Of a stretch of 64,000 nt of DNA, positions 28,812 through 37,787 are shown piece after piece. Positions within the stretch are counted from its first letter, which is position 1, and each line of letters begins with the position of its first letter. The notes below the pieces were generated by a model. The model had not been told where the DNA came from and searched no databases. It saw only the letters and a program-made list of their open reading frames with translations. This DNA is from Lysobacter sp. (GTDB taxonomy: Bacteria; Pseudomonadota; Gammaproteobacteria; Xanthomonadales; Xanthomonadaceae). A program made the position numbers and the translations under genes. The DNA lies in assembly GCA_008015835.1 (NCBI GenBank), contig SSGH01000018.1:30526-94525 (forward strand). The letters are read 5' to 3'.

Positions 28812-29503
28812 ATCCGACACCGACATTCGAAGCGCTCGCCGACGATGCCTGGCTGGTGCATCTCGGAAACGCGACCGACCCGACATGCAATCCGCGCGTC
28901 CACGCGCTCGCCGCGCGCATCCGCGGCGCTTCGCCGGCGTGGTTGCGCGATCTGACGCCCGCCTACGCGAGTCTCGCAGTGTATTTCGACGACATGCGCG
29001 TCGATCCCGAGACGGTTCGCGATTGGCTGGAAGCGCAGGCGCTCGACGATGCCGAATCGACCACGACGTTGCGAGCCTCGCGAACGATCGAGATTCCCGT
29101 GCGCTACGGCGGCGCGTTCGGGGAAGACGTGGACGCCGCCGCCGCGCAGCTCGGGCTGACGGTTGACACACTGATCGCGCGCCATGCCGCGCCGCTGTAC
29201 ACCGTCGCGATGATCGGCTTCGCGCCCGGGTTCCCGTATCTCAGCGGCCTCGATCCCGCGCTCGCGTTGCCCCGGCTCGCGACGCCGCGCACGCATGTGC
29301 CGGCTGGCAGCGTCGGCATCGGCGGCGCGCAGACCGGCGTCTATCCGCGCGAAAGCCCGGGCGGTTGGCGCTTGATCGGACGCACGCCGCTGCGCTTGTT
29401 CGATCCGCTGCGCGCGACGCCGTCCTTGCTCGCGCCGGGCGACCGCGTGCGTTTCGTCGCGATCGACGACCACGCCTTCGCGGCGATGAGCGCAGGCGCA
29501 TGA
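28808..29503 (+). CDS. pxpB: 5-oxoprolinase subunit PxpB
   Basis: A 231-residue subunit (KipI/AHS1 family) of the ATP-dependent 5-oxoprolinase PxpABC, which opens 5-oxoproline to glutamate. Seen motifs are GFAPGFPYLSGLD, PRTHVPAGSVGIGG and TGVYPRESPGGWRLIGRT. The start is probably TTG at 28808 overlapping the preceding stop, since no ATG lies before the conserved region. The stop overlaps the pxpC ATG by 4 bp. Confidence 0.92.
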   Translation: MNPTPTFEALADDAWLVHLGNATDPTCNPRVHALAARIRGASPAWLRDLTPAYASLAVYFDDMRVDPETVRDWLEAQALDDAESTTTLRASRTIEIPVRYGGAFGEDVDAAAAQLGLTVDTLIARHAAPLYTVAMIGFAPGFPYLSGLDPALALPRLATPRTHVPAGSVGIGGAQTGVYPRESPGGWRLIGRTPLRLFDPLRATPSLLAPGDRVRFVAIDDHAFAAMSAGA

Positions 29504-30510
29504 ACGCATCGCGCATCGATGCCGAAACCGCGATCGTCATCGAAGTCGTCGCGCCCGGCGCGCAGACCAGCGTGCAGGATCTCGGCCGTCACGGTTGGCG
29601 GCATATCGGCGTGGGCGGCGCGGGCGCGCTCGATCCCGCGAGCGCGTCATTGGCGAATCGTTTGGTCGGCAATCCAGCGAACGCGGCGGTGCTGGAAATC
29701 GCGATGACCGGGCCGACGCTGGCGTTCGCGCAGCCGGTCCGCATCGCGCTGTGCGGCGCGGCGGCGCAGGCGCGCTTCGAAGCGCGCGACGGCGCGGTCG
29801 TCGATGTGCCCGGCGGACGGCCGGTCGCGCTGCCCGCCGGCCGTCTGCGCATCGGCGCGCTGCGCGACGGCGTGCGCGCGTGGTTGGCGATGTCGGGCGG
29901 CATCGACACGCCGCCGGTGCTCGGCAGCCGCAGCACGGACCTGCGCGGCGGGTTCGGCGGACTGGATGGCCGCGCATTGCGCGCGGGCGACCGCCTACCG
30001 CTCGGCGCGCACGATCAGATCGACGCCATCGCGGCGCATGCGCCCGCGTGGTGGGTGTCGCTCGACGCGGGCATCGCGCGCGATGCGCCGATCCGCTTCG
30101 TCCCCGCGGTCGAGGCGGCGAATCGGCTGCGCGAACGCGCGTGGCGCGTGGAGGCGCGCAGCGATCGTCAGGGCATGCGGCTGCAGGCCGACGGCGATGG
30201 CGAGACGTGCGCCGCGGGCTTGCCCGAACAGGTCTCGGCCGCGGTCGCGCCGGGCACCGTGCAATGGCCGCCCGACGGCCGCCCGATCGTACTGCTCGCC
30301 GATGCGCAAACCGTCGGCGGTTATCCGCGCCTGGGGCATGTGATCGCCGCCGATCTGCCGCGCTTGGCCCAATGCCGCGCGGGCGACGCGCTGCGCTTCC
30401 AGGCGGTGGACAGTGCCGCCGCCGCGGAGGCATGGCGGCGACGGCGGGCCGAGATCGCGCGGCTAGAATGGGCGATCGATCGCGCGCTCGCGGCGCGTCC
30501 GCGCGACTGA
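29500..30510 (+). CDS. pxpC: 5-oxoprolinase subunit PxpC
   Basis: A 336-residue KipA/AHS2-type subunit. The N-terminal signature is PGAQTSVQDLGRHGWRHIGV followed by GALDPASASLANRLVGN; the centre has WLAMSGGIDTPPVLGSRSTD, and the C-terminal LLADAQTVGGYPRLGHVI is conserved. It acts with PxpB in phosphorylation of 5-oxoproline. The ATG at 29500 overlaps the pxpB stop; pxpA follows after 31 bp. Confidence 0.93.
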   Translation: MNASRIDAETAIVIEVVAPGAQTSVQDLGRHGWRHIGVGGAGALDPASASLANRLVGNPANAAVLEIAMTGPTLAFAQPVRIALCGAAAQARFEARDGAVVDVPGGRPVALPAGRLRIGALRDGVRAWLAMSGGIDTPPVLGSRSTDLRGGFGGLDGRALRAGDRLPLGAHDQIDAIAAHAPAWWVSLDAGIARDAPIRFVPAVEAANRLRERAWRVEARSDRQGMRLQADGDGETCAAGLPEQVSAAVAPGTVQWPPDGRPIVLLADAQTVGGYPRLGHVIAADLPRLAQCRAGDALRFQAVDSAAAAEAWRRRRAEIARLEWAIDRALAARPRD

Positions 30511-30541
30511 CCCACCGCCGCCCGCGCCTTTCCGGAGCCGC

Positions 30542-31300
30542 ATGCACACCATCGACCTCAACTGCGATCTCGGCGAAGGCTGCGGCAGCGACGCCGACAT
30601 CGTGCCGCTGATCTCGTCGGCGAATATCGCGTGCGGCGCGCACGCCGGCGACGCCTCCACGATCCGCGCGACGCTGCGCCTCTGCGCCGCGCACGGCGTC
30701 GCCGCTGGCGCGCATCCGGGCTATGCCGATCGCGAGCATTTCGGCCGCCGCGAAACCGGCGACGATGCCGACGCCATCGCGCGCAGCGTGACCGAGCAAC
30801 TCGCGCATTTCGCCGCGCTGGCCCGCGAAGCAGGGATCGCCGTGTCGCACGTGAAACTGCACGGCGCGCTGTACAACCGCGCGGCCGAAGACCTCGAGGT
30901 CGCCGACGCCATCGTGCGCACGGTGCGCGCGTTCGATCCGGCGACGACGCTGTTCGGGCTCTCGGGGTCGGCGCTGCTGATGATCGCCGCCGAAGCCGGT
31001 TTGCGCGTGGCGCACGAAGTCTTTCCCGATCGCGGCTACGACCTTGAAGGGCGTTTGCTGCCGCGCAGCCGACCGGATGCGGTGATCGCCGCGCCCGAAG
31101 AGGTCGCCGACCGTGCGTTTCTGCTCGCCGGCATGGGTTTGGCGAAAGACGAACGCGGCCGTCCGCTGATGCTGCGCGCCGATACGCTGTGTCTGCATGG
31201 TGATCGCGACGATGCGGTCGCGATCGCACAAGCTGTGCGCGAGCGTCTGGATCGCGCGGGTTTGCGGATCGTCGCGCCGACCACGAGCGCGACGCCATGA
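30542..31300 (+). CDS. pxpA: 5-oxoprolinase subunit PxpA
   Basis: A 252-residue LamB/YcsF-family subunit. The signature IDLNCDLGEGCGSD is at the N-terminus, followed by ISSANIACGAHAGD, AHPGYADREHFGRR and HVKLHGALYN. These mark the active-site half of the 5-oxoprolinase. The stop codon overlaps the ATG of the next membrane gene by 4 bp, which ties the enzyme to a membrane permease candidate. Confidence 0.95.
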   Translation: MHTIDLNCDLGEGCGSDADIVPLISSANIACGAHAGDASTIRATLRLCAAHGVAAGAHPGYADREHFGRRETGDDADAIARSVTEQLAHFAALAREAGIAVSHVKLHGALYNRAAEDLEVADAIVRTVRAFDPATTLFGLSGSALLMIAAEAGLRVAHEVFPDRGYDLEGRLLPRSRPDAVIAAPEEVADRAFLLAGMGLAKDERGRPLMLRADTLCLHGDRDDAVAIAQAVRERLDRAGLRIVAPTTSATP

Positions 31301-32040
31301 GCGGCGAGATCGTGAATTACTGGCCGCTGCTCGGCGTGTTGGCCGTCGTCGTCGGCTTTGCTTTGCGGCTGAATCCCGCATTGGTGGTGATGACCGCCGG
31401 CTTCATCACCGGCCTCGCCGCGAAACGCTCGCCGCTGGACGTGTTGGAGATCGTCGGCAAAGCCTTCACAGAGAAGCGCTTTCTGCTGCTGTTTCTGATC
31501 GCGTTGCCGGTGGTCGGCTTGTTGGAGCGACATGGCTTGAAGGAACACACGCAGGCGTGGATAGCGCGTCTGCGCGGCGCGACGATGAGCCGTCTGCTGA
31601 TCGCGTATTTATTTTTGCGCCAACTCTTGTCCGCATTGGGGCTCACCAGCGTCGGCGGCCATCCGCAGACGGTGCGGCCGCTGGTCGCGCCGATGGCCGA
31701 AGCCGCCGCGGAAGCGAAGCACGGCGCGTTGTCGCAGGACGAGCGCGAGCGTATCCGCGCGATGGCCGCGGCCACCGACAACGTCGGCCTGTTTTTCGGC
31801 GAGGACATCTTCATCGCCTTCGGCGCGGTGCTGCTGATCCAAGCGTTCTTCGCCGACAACGGCATGACGCTGGAACCGCTGCATATCGCGCTCTGGGGCA
31901 TCCCCACCGCCGTGTGCGCGTTCGCGATCCATGCCTGGCGCATCCAGCGCATGGAGCGTCGCATCGCGCAGGCCGCGCATCTCGCCTCGCAACCCGGCGA
32001 AGCCGCGAGCGCACGCGACGCATCGGACGAACCCGCATGA
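31297..32040 (+). CDS. DUF969 family membrane protein, putative 5-oxoproline permease component
   Basis: A 247-residue integral membrane protein with about five hydrophobic segments. Family traits include RLNPALVVMTAGFITGLAA, LLFLIALPVVGLLERHGL, LRQLLSALGLTSVGGHPQTV and NVGLFFGEDIFIAFGAVLL. DUF969 and DUF979 proteins usually occur as an adjacent pair next to pcp or 5-oxoprolinase genes, which suggests transport of 5-oxoproline; that function is inferred. The charged 50-residue C-terminal tail is cytoplasmic by charge. It is coupled to pxpA and to DUF979 by 4-bp overlaps. Confidence 0.85.
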   Translation: MSGEIVNYWPLLGVLAVVVGFALRLNPALVVMTAGFITGLAAKRSPLDVLEIVGKAFTEKRFLLLFLIALPVVGLLERHGLKEHTQAWIARLRGATMSRLLIAYLFLRQLLSALGLTSVGGHPQTVRPLVAPMAEAAAEAKHGALSQDERERIRAMAAATDNVGLFFGEDIFIAFGAVLLIQAFFADNGMTLEPLHIALWGIPTAVCAFAIHAWRIQRMERRIAQAAHLASQPGEAASARDASDEPA

Positions 32041-32993
32041 TCGGCCTGACCTGGGTGTACTGGCTGCTCGGCGCGTATTTCGCGGCGTTGGCGTGGCGCG
32101 GCCTGCGCGATCGCGGCAATCCGCGACGCCACACCACCGCGCTGTTCTGGGCCATGCTCGCGTTCCTGCTGTTCGCGGCCGAGCGTCTGCCGCCGAAAGC
32201 GGTCGGCGCCTGCGTGGTCGTGCTGGTGCTGATCGCCGGTTTCGGCGGCCTGCGCAGCGGTCGCTACGACGACAGCGCCGCCGAGGACAAATGCCGCGAC
32301 GCCGCGCGTTTCGGCCATCGGCTGTTTCTGCCCGCGCTGCTGATTCCCGCGATCACGTTGATCGGCACGCTGGCGCTCGGCCGCATCGCGATCGACGGCA
32401 AGCCGCTATTCGAAAACGCGAACGCCGCGACGCTCAGTTCGCTCGCGATCGCCTGCACATTCGCACTGATCGTCGCCTGCGCGAGTCTGCGGCAATCGCC
32501 GACGATGGCGCTGGAACAGTCGCGGCGCTTGGTGGATGCGATCGGTTGGGCCGCGCTGTTGCCGCTGTTGTTGGCGACGTTGGGCAGCGTATTCACCGCC
32601 GCGGGCGTCGGCGATGCGGTGTCGGGCGTGGTGCGGCACATCATTCCGGTCGACAACGCGTTTCTGGTCGTCGTCGCCTACGCGCTGGGCATGGCGATGT
32701 TCACCATCGTGATGGGCAATGCGTTCGCCGCGTTCCCGGTGATGACCGCCGGCATCGGTTTGCCGCTGCTGGTGAACATGCATGGCGCCGACGCCGCGTC
32801 GATGGCGGCGATCGGCATGCTCTCGGGCTATTGCGGCACGCTGATGACGCCGATGGCGGCGAACTTCAATCTCGTGCCCGCGGCCTTGCTGGAACTGCGC
32901 GACCCGCACGGCGTGATCCGCGCGCAGTGGCGCACCGGCGCGCTGCTGCTGATCTGCAACATCGCCTTGATGTACGTCATCGTGTTCCGCTGA
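32037..32993 (+). CDS. DUF979 family membrane protein, putative 5-oxoproline permease component
   Basis: A 318-residue membrane protein with eight or nine hydrophobic segments. Conserved family stretches are TLGSVFTAAGVGDAVSGVV, MGNAFAAFPVMTAGIGLPLL and GYCGTLMTPMAANFNLVPAA. Together with the upstream DUF969 protein it probably makes a two-part permease. The ATG at 32037 overlaps the DUF969 stop. pcp follows after 13 bp. Confidence 0.85.
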   Translation: MIGLTWVYWLLGAYFAALAWRGLRDRGNPRRHTTALFWAMLAFLLFAAERLPPKAVGACVVVLVLIAGFGGLRSGRYDDSAAEDKCRDAARFGHRLFLPALLIPAITLIGTLALGRIAIDGKPLFENANAATLSSLAIACTFALIVACASLRQSPTMALEQSRRLVDAIGWAALLPLLLATLGSVFTAAGVGDAVSGVVRHIIPVDNAFLVVVAYALGMAMFTIVMGNAFAAFPVMTAGIGLPLLVNMHGADAASMAAIGMLSGYCGTLMTPMAANFNLVPAALLELRDPHGVIRAQWRTGALLLICNIALMYVIVFR

Positions 32994-33006
32994 CGCGCGC
33001 CTCGTC

Positions 33007-33666
33007 ATGACCGATCCCGCACGCATCGTGTTGCTCACCGGTTTCGATCCGTTCGGCGGCGAGACCGTTAACCCGAGTTGGGAAGCGGTGCGTCTTTTGC
33101 ACGGCGAGACCATCGCCGGCCACCGCATCGAAACCGCGATGCTGCCCACCGCCTTCGTGCGCGGCGCCTCGGCGCTGCTGGATGCGCTGGATCGATATCG
33201 GCCCGCACTGACGCTGTGCGTCGGTCAAGCCGGCGGACGTTCGCATTTGTCGCTGGAACGCGTCGCCATCAATACGATCGACGCGCGCATCGCCGACAAC
33301 GACGGCGCGCGGCCGATCGACATTCCCTGCGTCGCGGGTGCGCCGGCCGCATATTTCGCGACCGCACCGATCAAGGCGATGCGCGCCGCGGTGGATGCCG
33401 CGCACATTCCGGTCGAAGTGTCGAACACGGCCGGCACCTTCGTCTGCAATCATGTGTTCTACGTGCTGATGCACGCGCTGGCGAACGACGGCGACCGCGC
33501 GCGCGGCGGTTTCGTGCATGTGCCGTATCTCGAGGAACAAGCCAGGCGCCATGGCTCGACGGCGTTCATGCCCATCGAGACGATGATCGCGGGCCTGCGG
33601 ATCGCGATCGCGACCGCGCTGCGCACCGAGCGGGATATTCTCGACGGCGCCGGCGCCACGCATTGA
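33007..33666 (+). CDS. pcp: Pyroglutamyl-peptidase I
   Basis: A 219-residue cysteine peptidase (family C15) that removes N-terminal pyroglutamate from peptides, releasing 5-oxoproline. The catalytic triad is visible: E84 (LSLERVAINT), C147 (AGTFVCNHVFY) and H171 (GGFVHVPYL). The N-terminal LLTGFDPFGGETVNPSW is the family hallmark. It ends the operon, so release, transport and opening of 5-oxoproline are encoded together. Confidence 0.95.
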   Translation: MTDPARIVLLTGFDPFGGETVNPSWEAVRLLHGETIAGHRIETAMLPTAFVRGASALLDALDRYRPALTLCVGQAGGRSHLSLERVAINTIDARIADNDGARPIDIPCVAGAPAAYFATAPIKAMRAAVDAAHIPVEVSNTAGTFVCNHVFYVLMHALANDGDRARGGFVHVPYLEEQARRHGSTAFMPIETMIAGLRIAIATALRTERDILDGAGATH

Positions 33667-34054
33667 GGCGTCGAGCGAGTCGTCGCAGCCCGATGCGATG
33701 GAACCTGCACGCGACGTTTGAGGAACCTGCTCGAAGTTTCGGATGAGGCATGCGCCGAGCGCATGCACTGCGCGCGAACGAAGCGTACCGCCTGCCCCTC
33801 ATCCGGCGCGTTGCGCCACCTTCTCCCCGCTTGCGGGGAGAAGGGAAAAGGCATGTTCCCCGCTTGCGGGCAGAAGGGAAAAGGCATGTTCCCCGCTTGC
33901 GGGGAGAAGGACAAGAACATGCACTCCGCTTGTGGGGAGAAGGGCAAGGACATGCGCCCGCTTACGGGAAGAAGGGAGAGAACAAGAGCCCGCTTGCGGG
34001 GAGAAGGCCGCTCCGCTGGTGGAGTTTGAACGAACTCCAAGCGACACCCGGCGC
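33667..34054. other. Gene-free stretch with hairpin array
   Basis: The 388 bp between pcp and the convergent sulfotransferase gene contain no supported gene. Open frames on both strands here are made of 11-residue repeats and only reflect the 33-bp DNA period. Near the right end, GGAGTT (34021-34026) and AACTCC (34033-34038) form a small hairpin that could end either convergent transcript. Confidence 0.7.
33820..34007. repeat. Tandem array of six hairpin units, period about 33 bp
   Basis: The first unit is a perfect palindrome CTTCTCCCCGC-TT-GCGGGGAGAAG (33820-33843). CGCTTGC-like cores recur at 33828, 33861, 33894, 33927, 33959 and 33991, giving steps of 33, 33, 33, 32 and 32 bp. The stems are CCCCGC/GCGGGG with drift in later units (TGTGGGG, TTACGGG), separated by AGAAGGGAAAAGGCATGTT-like linkers. 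It is preceded by CCCTCATCCGGCGCGTTGCGCCACC. The basic hairpin is an intergenic repeat common in proteobacteria; tandem expansion to six units is not. Confidence 0.85.
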
Positions 34055-35821
34055 TCAATTCGACGCGGGCGCGTCCTCGCCGAACCACTGCGCATATCGC
34101 CGCCAACGGCCGACCGAGCGCGGATGCACGGGCTGACGCACCTGCCAACGGCTCAATGTCTGCACCGTGCGCCCGCTGGCGTGGAAGTCGAGGCAGCGCG
34201 CATCCCAGGGCAAACCCGCGAAATCGACTAAACGGCGAATCTGCGCCTCGGTGTCGGCGACGACGGTTTCGTACTGCAATTCGAGCAACGGCAGCGCTTC
34301 GATCGACTGCCAATGGCGCATCAATCGCTCTTGCTGCGCGATCACGAAGGCGATGTCGTCCAGATCGGTGGCGTACGTCGCCGCGGGCGCGAAACTTTCG
34401 CTGTAGATCGACAGCGCGATATCGCGCGGGTCGCGGCGACACCAGACCACGCGCGCGTCGGCGAACAGCATCGCGATCAGACCGACGTGCAGAAAGTTGT
34501 ACGGCATCTTGTCGATCAGCCTGCGCGCGTCCGCGGGCGCATTGCGCGCCGCCAGCGCGAGATAACGCTGCGCGCGTTCGCGCAGCCACGCGGCAGGCGC
34601 GTCGGCGGCGTCTTGCGGCCAGCGCGCGCCGGTTTCGGTCGCGAAGTCCTCCGCGATCGAGACGATGCCGGTCAATTCGCCGCAGCCGTGCGCCTGCGGA
34701 TGCGCGGCGAGGATCTGTTCCGCCAGCGTCGTCCCGCTGCGCGGCATGCCGACCACGAACAGTGGCCGCTCGTCGCGCAACGCGCCCTTTCGCAAGGACG
34801 ACAGCGCATCGGGGGGGAAGGCGGCGATGGCGGCGTCGATCTGCGCCGCGTAGAGATCCCGCTCGAAACCGCCGTCGTGCGCGCGACGCAGCCGATTCGC
34901 CGCGCGCCAATGCGTCGCGGCGGCGACATAATCGCCCGCGCCGTCGGCGCGCTTACCGAGCGTGTGATGCAAAAACGCCTGCTGCATCTCCGGCAAACGA
35001 CCGGAGGCGAGCAAGTCTTCGGCTTCGCGGACGAGCGTCTCGGACGCGGCCTCGCGCGCCAACGCGATCGCCGCGCCTAAGGGGTCGGCCCAATCCGGTC
35101 GCAGCGCATGCGCGCGCGCGTACGCGGCCTGCGCCTGCGCGGCATCGCCCAAATCCTCGTGAATCCAGCCCAATTCCAGCCACAGCGGCGCATCGTCGGG
35201 AAACCGCTCAAGCCCCGTCTGCGCATGCCGCAGCGCGCGTTCCGGCGCACCGGTGCGGCGTTCGCATTGCGACATGCGCAACGCCAAGCTCGAATCTTCG
35301 GCCGCGTTCGTCTGATTCGCGGCCGCGATGCGCTCGTACAGCGCAAGCGCTTCCGCATGACGCTCGAGCGCATATTCGGTTTCGGCGAGCGCGCGTACGA
35401 TCTGCGGGTGCGCCGGCTCCAGCGCGTACGCGCGACGCAAGGCCGGCAACGCCTCGGCATCGCGCTGCGCGCCGTAGAGCGTGGTGCCGAGCAGGAACCA
35501 CGCATCGACCCGCGTCGATTGCAAGCGCGTCGCATCGCGAAACGCCTCAATCGCATCCTCGACGCGCCCGGCCGCGCCGTAAATCTGACCTAAGGCCACG
35601 CGCAGCGCCGCGACCTGGGGCGCCGCGCCCACCGCGCGACGCATGGCCTCGATGGCCTGCGCATGACGGCCCGTGGCCTGCAGCAGCACGGCTTGCGTGT
35701 GATGCAGTTCGGGCGCGTTCGGCGACGCCGCGATCAGGCGCGCCAACATGCGTTCCGCGTCCTCGAAGCGCGAAGCGCGCAGCAACGCGTGAACGGTCTC
35801 GATCGAAGCGGACGCGTTCAT
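34055..35821 (-). CDS. TPR-repeat sulfotransferase
   Basis: A 588-residue two-domain protein. Residues 1 to about 340 are tetratricopeptide repeats (e.g. APELHHTQAVLLQATGRHAQ, VDAWFLLGTTLYGAQRD, PLWLELGWIHEDLGD). The C-terminal domain is a PAPS-dependent sulfotransferase: 5'-phosphosulfate loop VVGMPRSGTTL at about residue 355, and RDPRDIALSIYSE for the 3'-phosphate. TPR-fused sulfotransferases modify proteins or saccharides; the acceptor is unknown. No signal peptide is seen. It is followed by nothing on its strand until pcp converges. Confidence 0.9.
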   Translation of the reverse strand: MNASASIETVHALLRASRFEDAERMLARLIAASPNAPELHHTQAVLLQATGRHAQAIEAMRRAVGAAPQVAALRVALGQIYGAAGRVEDAIEAFRDATRLQSTRVDAWFLLGTTLYGAQRDAEALPALRRAYALEPAHPQIVRALAETEYALERHAEALALYERIAAANQTNAAEDSSLALRMSQCERRTGAPERALRHAQTGLERFPDDAPLWLELGWIHEDLGDAAQAQAAYARAHALRPDWADPLGAAIALAREAASETLVREAEDLLASGRLPEMQQAFLHHTLGKRADGAGDYVAAATHWRAANRLRRAHDGGFERDLYAAQIDAAIAAFPPDALSSLRKGALRDERPLFVVGMPRSGTTLAEQILAAHPQAHGCGELTGIVSIAEDFATETGARWPQDAADAPAAWLRERAQRYLALAARNAPADARRLIDKMPYNFLHVGLIAMLFADARVVWCRRDPRDIALSIYSESFAPAATYATDLDDIAFVIAQQERLMRHWQSIEALPLLELQYETVVADTEAQIRRLVDFAGLPWDARCLDFHASGRTVQTLSRWQVRQPVHPRSVGRWRRYAQWFGEDAPASN

Positions 35822-35825
35822 GGCG

Positions 35826-36356
35826 TCACGGCCGATCGGGCCGCTCGATCGCCACGACGCGGGTTCCCGCGACCATGTCGTGCAGGCATCGCCGGTCTTC
35901 GCGGAAGATCATCAGGCTATCGATCACCGTGATCAGCCAGCCGATCACGGGAATCGAACTGACCGCATCGAACGGCAGATAGCGCAACGCGAGCATTCGC
36001 CAGAACTCGGGCGTGCGGCCGTTCGCATCGACGATGCGGATGCCGAGCGCGCGCTTGCCCCAGGTCTGCCCGCTGCGATGCAGCGGAACCCCCTGAACGA
36101 GCAGGAACAAGACGAAGAAACCGACCGCGATCAGCGCTTCCTCGACCAAACCGAACCACAGGTCGCTCTCGGCGCTCGTATCGAAATAGCCGATCGCGTA
36201 CAGAATCGGGAACGAAATCGCGATCATCAGCACGCTGTCGATCAGGACCGCGAGAAAACGTTCGACGCGCCCGGCCATCGGCGCCGTGCCGTCGCTTTCG
36301 ACGGCCGGCGCCTCGATCTTCGCGTCGGGCGCGCGATACGGATTATCGTCGTTCAT
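35826..36356 (-). CDS. RDD family membrane protein
   Basis: A 176-residue protein with an acidic cytoplasmic N-terminus (DDNPYRAPDAKIEAP), then the RDD domain: R-(x)n-D signature in AGRVERFLAVLIDSVLMIAI, a second hydrophobic pair, and the conserved SGQTWGKRALGIRIVD and DRRCLHDMVAGTRVV. Its start is 55 bp after the stop of a paralogue (36412-36924). It ends 4 bp before the sulfotransferase start, so the three genes are likely one transcript. The function of these RDD proteins is unknown, although some act in ion transport. Confidence 0.85.
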   Translation of the reverse strand: MNDDNPYRAPDAKIEAPAVESDGTAPMAGRVERFLAVLIDSVLMIAISFPILYAIGYFDTSAESDLWFGLVEEALIAVGFFVLFLLVQGVPLHRSGQTWGKRALGIRIVDANGRTPEFWRMLALRYLPFDAVSSIPVIGWLITVIDSLMIFREDRRCLHDMVAGTRVVAIERPDRP

Positions 36357-36411
36357 CGCGAAAAGACAGCGAGTAAGGCGTCGGCGACGCGTTCGGTCCC
36401 GAAACGCGGAA

Positions 36412-36924
36412 TCACCGCGCCTTGACCACGCGCGTGCCGGCGATCAAATCGTGCGCGCAGCGGCGGTCGCTGCGGAAAATCATCAGCGTATCGACCAATG
36501 CGATCAGGCCGCCGACGAAGGGAATCATGTTGACCAACTGCACCGGCAGATAGCGCAGACCGGCCAAGCGGCCGAAGGTCGGCTGATTGCCGTCCAGATC
36601 GACGATCTTGATCTTCAGCACGCGCTTGCCCCACGTCTGTCCGCTGGCGCGCAGCGGAACGCTCTGGACCAAATAGAACAGAACGATGCCGATCGCGCCC
36701 CATTTGAATTGTTGCAGCAACGGCAATTGTTCGCCGCGCGACGCCGTTTCCATCACCGCTTGGAAATAGCCGCCCAGGAACATCACCGGCAGTACCACCG
36801 CCATCATGATCACGACATCGAGCACGGCGGCGCCCAGGCGTTCGCCGAGATCGGCCAGTTCTTGGCCGTTCGCCGCATCGGCGACGACCGCGCGCGGCGG
36901 TTCGTAAGGGTTGTGTTCGGTCAT
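36412..36924 (-). CDS. RDD family membrane protein (paralogue)
   Basis: A 170-residue RDD protein with EHNPYEPPRAVVAD at the N-terminus, LGERLGAAVLDVVIMMAVVL for the first helix, SGQTWGKRVLKIKIVDLDGN and DRRCAHDLIAGTRVVKAR. It shares the layout and several motifs with its downstream neighbour, so the pair arose by tandem duplication but has diverged widely. The NPY-x-P N-terminal motif occurs in both. Confidence 0.85.
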   Translation of the reverse strand: MTEHNPYEPPRAVVADAANGQELADLGERLGAAVLDVVIMMAVVLPVMFLGGYFQAVMETASRGEQLPLLQQFKWGAIGIVLFYLVQSVPLRASGQTWGKRVLKIKIVDLDGNQPTFGRLAGLRYLPVQLVNMIPFVGGLIALVDTLMIFRSDRRCAHDLIAGTRVVKAR

Positions 36925-37098
36925 GCGTCGGTCTCGTCGAAAGTGGTTAATCGGTCGAAAAAGAGCGTTAGGAGGGTGTCGATTCGCCGCATCTTCGCGG
37001 CTCGTCGCGTTTCGGCCGACTTGCGGCAGCCTTGACTCTGAGCGACGGCGCTCGCGTTATCGTCCGGCTGCGCGAGACAGACCGCTTACGACGGTCCG

Positions 37099-37668
37099 TC
37101 AGGTCCGCGGCAGAGTCACGCCGGTCTGACCTTGGTACTTGCCGCCGCGATCGCGATACGAGGTTTCGCAGACTTCGTCGGACTGGAAGAACAGCATCTG
37201 CGCCACGCCTTCGTTCGCGTAGATGCGCGCCGGCAGCGGCGTGGTGTTGCTGAACTCGAGCGTGACGTGGCCTTCCCACTCCGGCTCCAGCGGCGTCACG
37301 TTGACGATGATGCCGCAGCGCGCGTAGGTGCTTTTGCCCAAGCACACCACCAACACGTCGCGCGGAATGCGGAAGTATTCGACCGTGCGCGCCAACGCGA
37401 ACGAGTTGGGCGGAATGATGCACACGTCCGATTCCACGTCGACGAAGCTGCCGCTGTCGAAATGCTTCGGGTCGACGATGGTCGAGTTGATGTTGGTGAA
37501 AATCTTGAATTCGCGCGAGCAACGCACGTCGTAACCGTAGCTGGACGTGCCGTAGCTGACGATGCGCTGGCCGTCGGCCGAGTGTTTGATCTGGCCGGGC
37601 TCGAACGGTTCGATCATGCCCTGCTGTTCGGCCATTCGCCGGATCCAGCGGTCGCTTTTGATGCTCAT
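37099..37668 (-). CDS. dcd: dCTP deaminase
   Basis: A 189-residue enzyme that deaminates dCTP to dUTP for thymidylate synthesis. The family blocks are [63 protein letters not shown] with the catalytic Glu region, and the C-terminal [15 protein letters not shown]. The ATG at 37668 is chosen because it precedes [12 protein letters not shown], the conserved start. It lies 120 bp after mrp in the same direction. Confidence 0.96.
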   Translation of the reverse strand: MSIKSDRWIRRMAEQQGMIEPFEPGQIKHSADGQRIVSYGTSSYGYDVRCSREFKIFTNINSTIVDPKHFDSGSFVDVESDVCIIPPNSFALARTVEYFRIPRDVLVVCLGKSTYARCGIIVNVTPLEPEWEGHVTLEFSNTTPLPARIYANEGVAQMLFFQSDEVCETSYRDRGGKYQGQTGVTLPRT

Positions 37669-37787
37669 GCCTGCGTTCCTGGGGCGGATGCGCCCGCGAG
37701 GCGGGCATTCTATCGGGTTAGCGCCGCGGCTTCGCCGTATCGGCTGCACCGTATCGATCGTGCCGCACGCGATTCGGCGCGAAGGCC

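Noticed and set aside
33820..34007. CRISPR array
   Set aside because: The linkers are as repetitive as the hairpins; there are no unique spacers and no cas genes.
33750..34136. Open frames with 11-residue repeats (e.g. RLRGEGKRHVP) over the hairpin array
   Set aside because: Repeats appear in several frames and on both strands because the DNA period is about 33 bp; no ribosome site or protein family supports translation.
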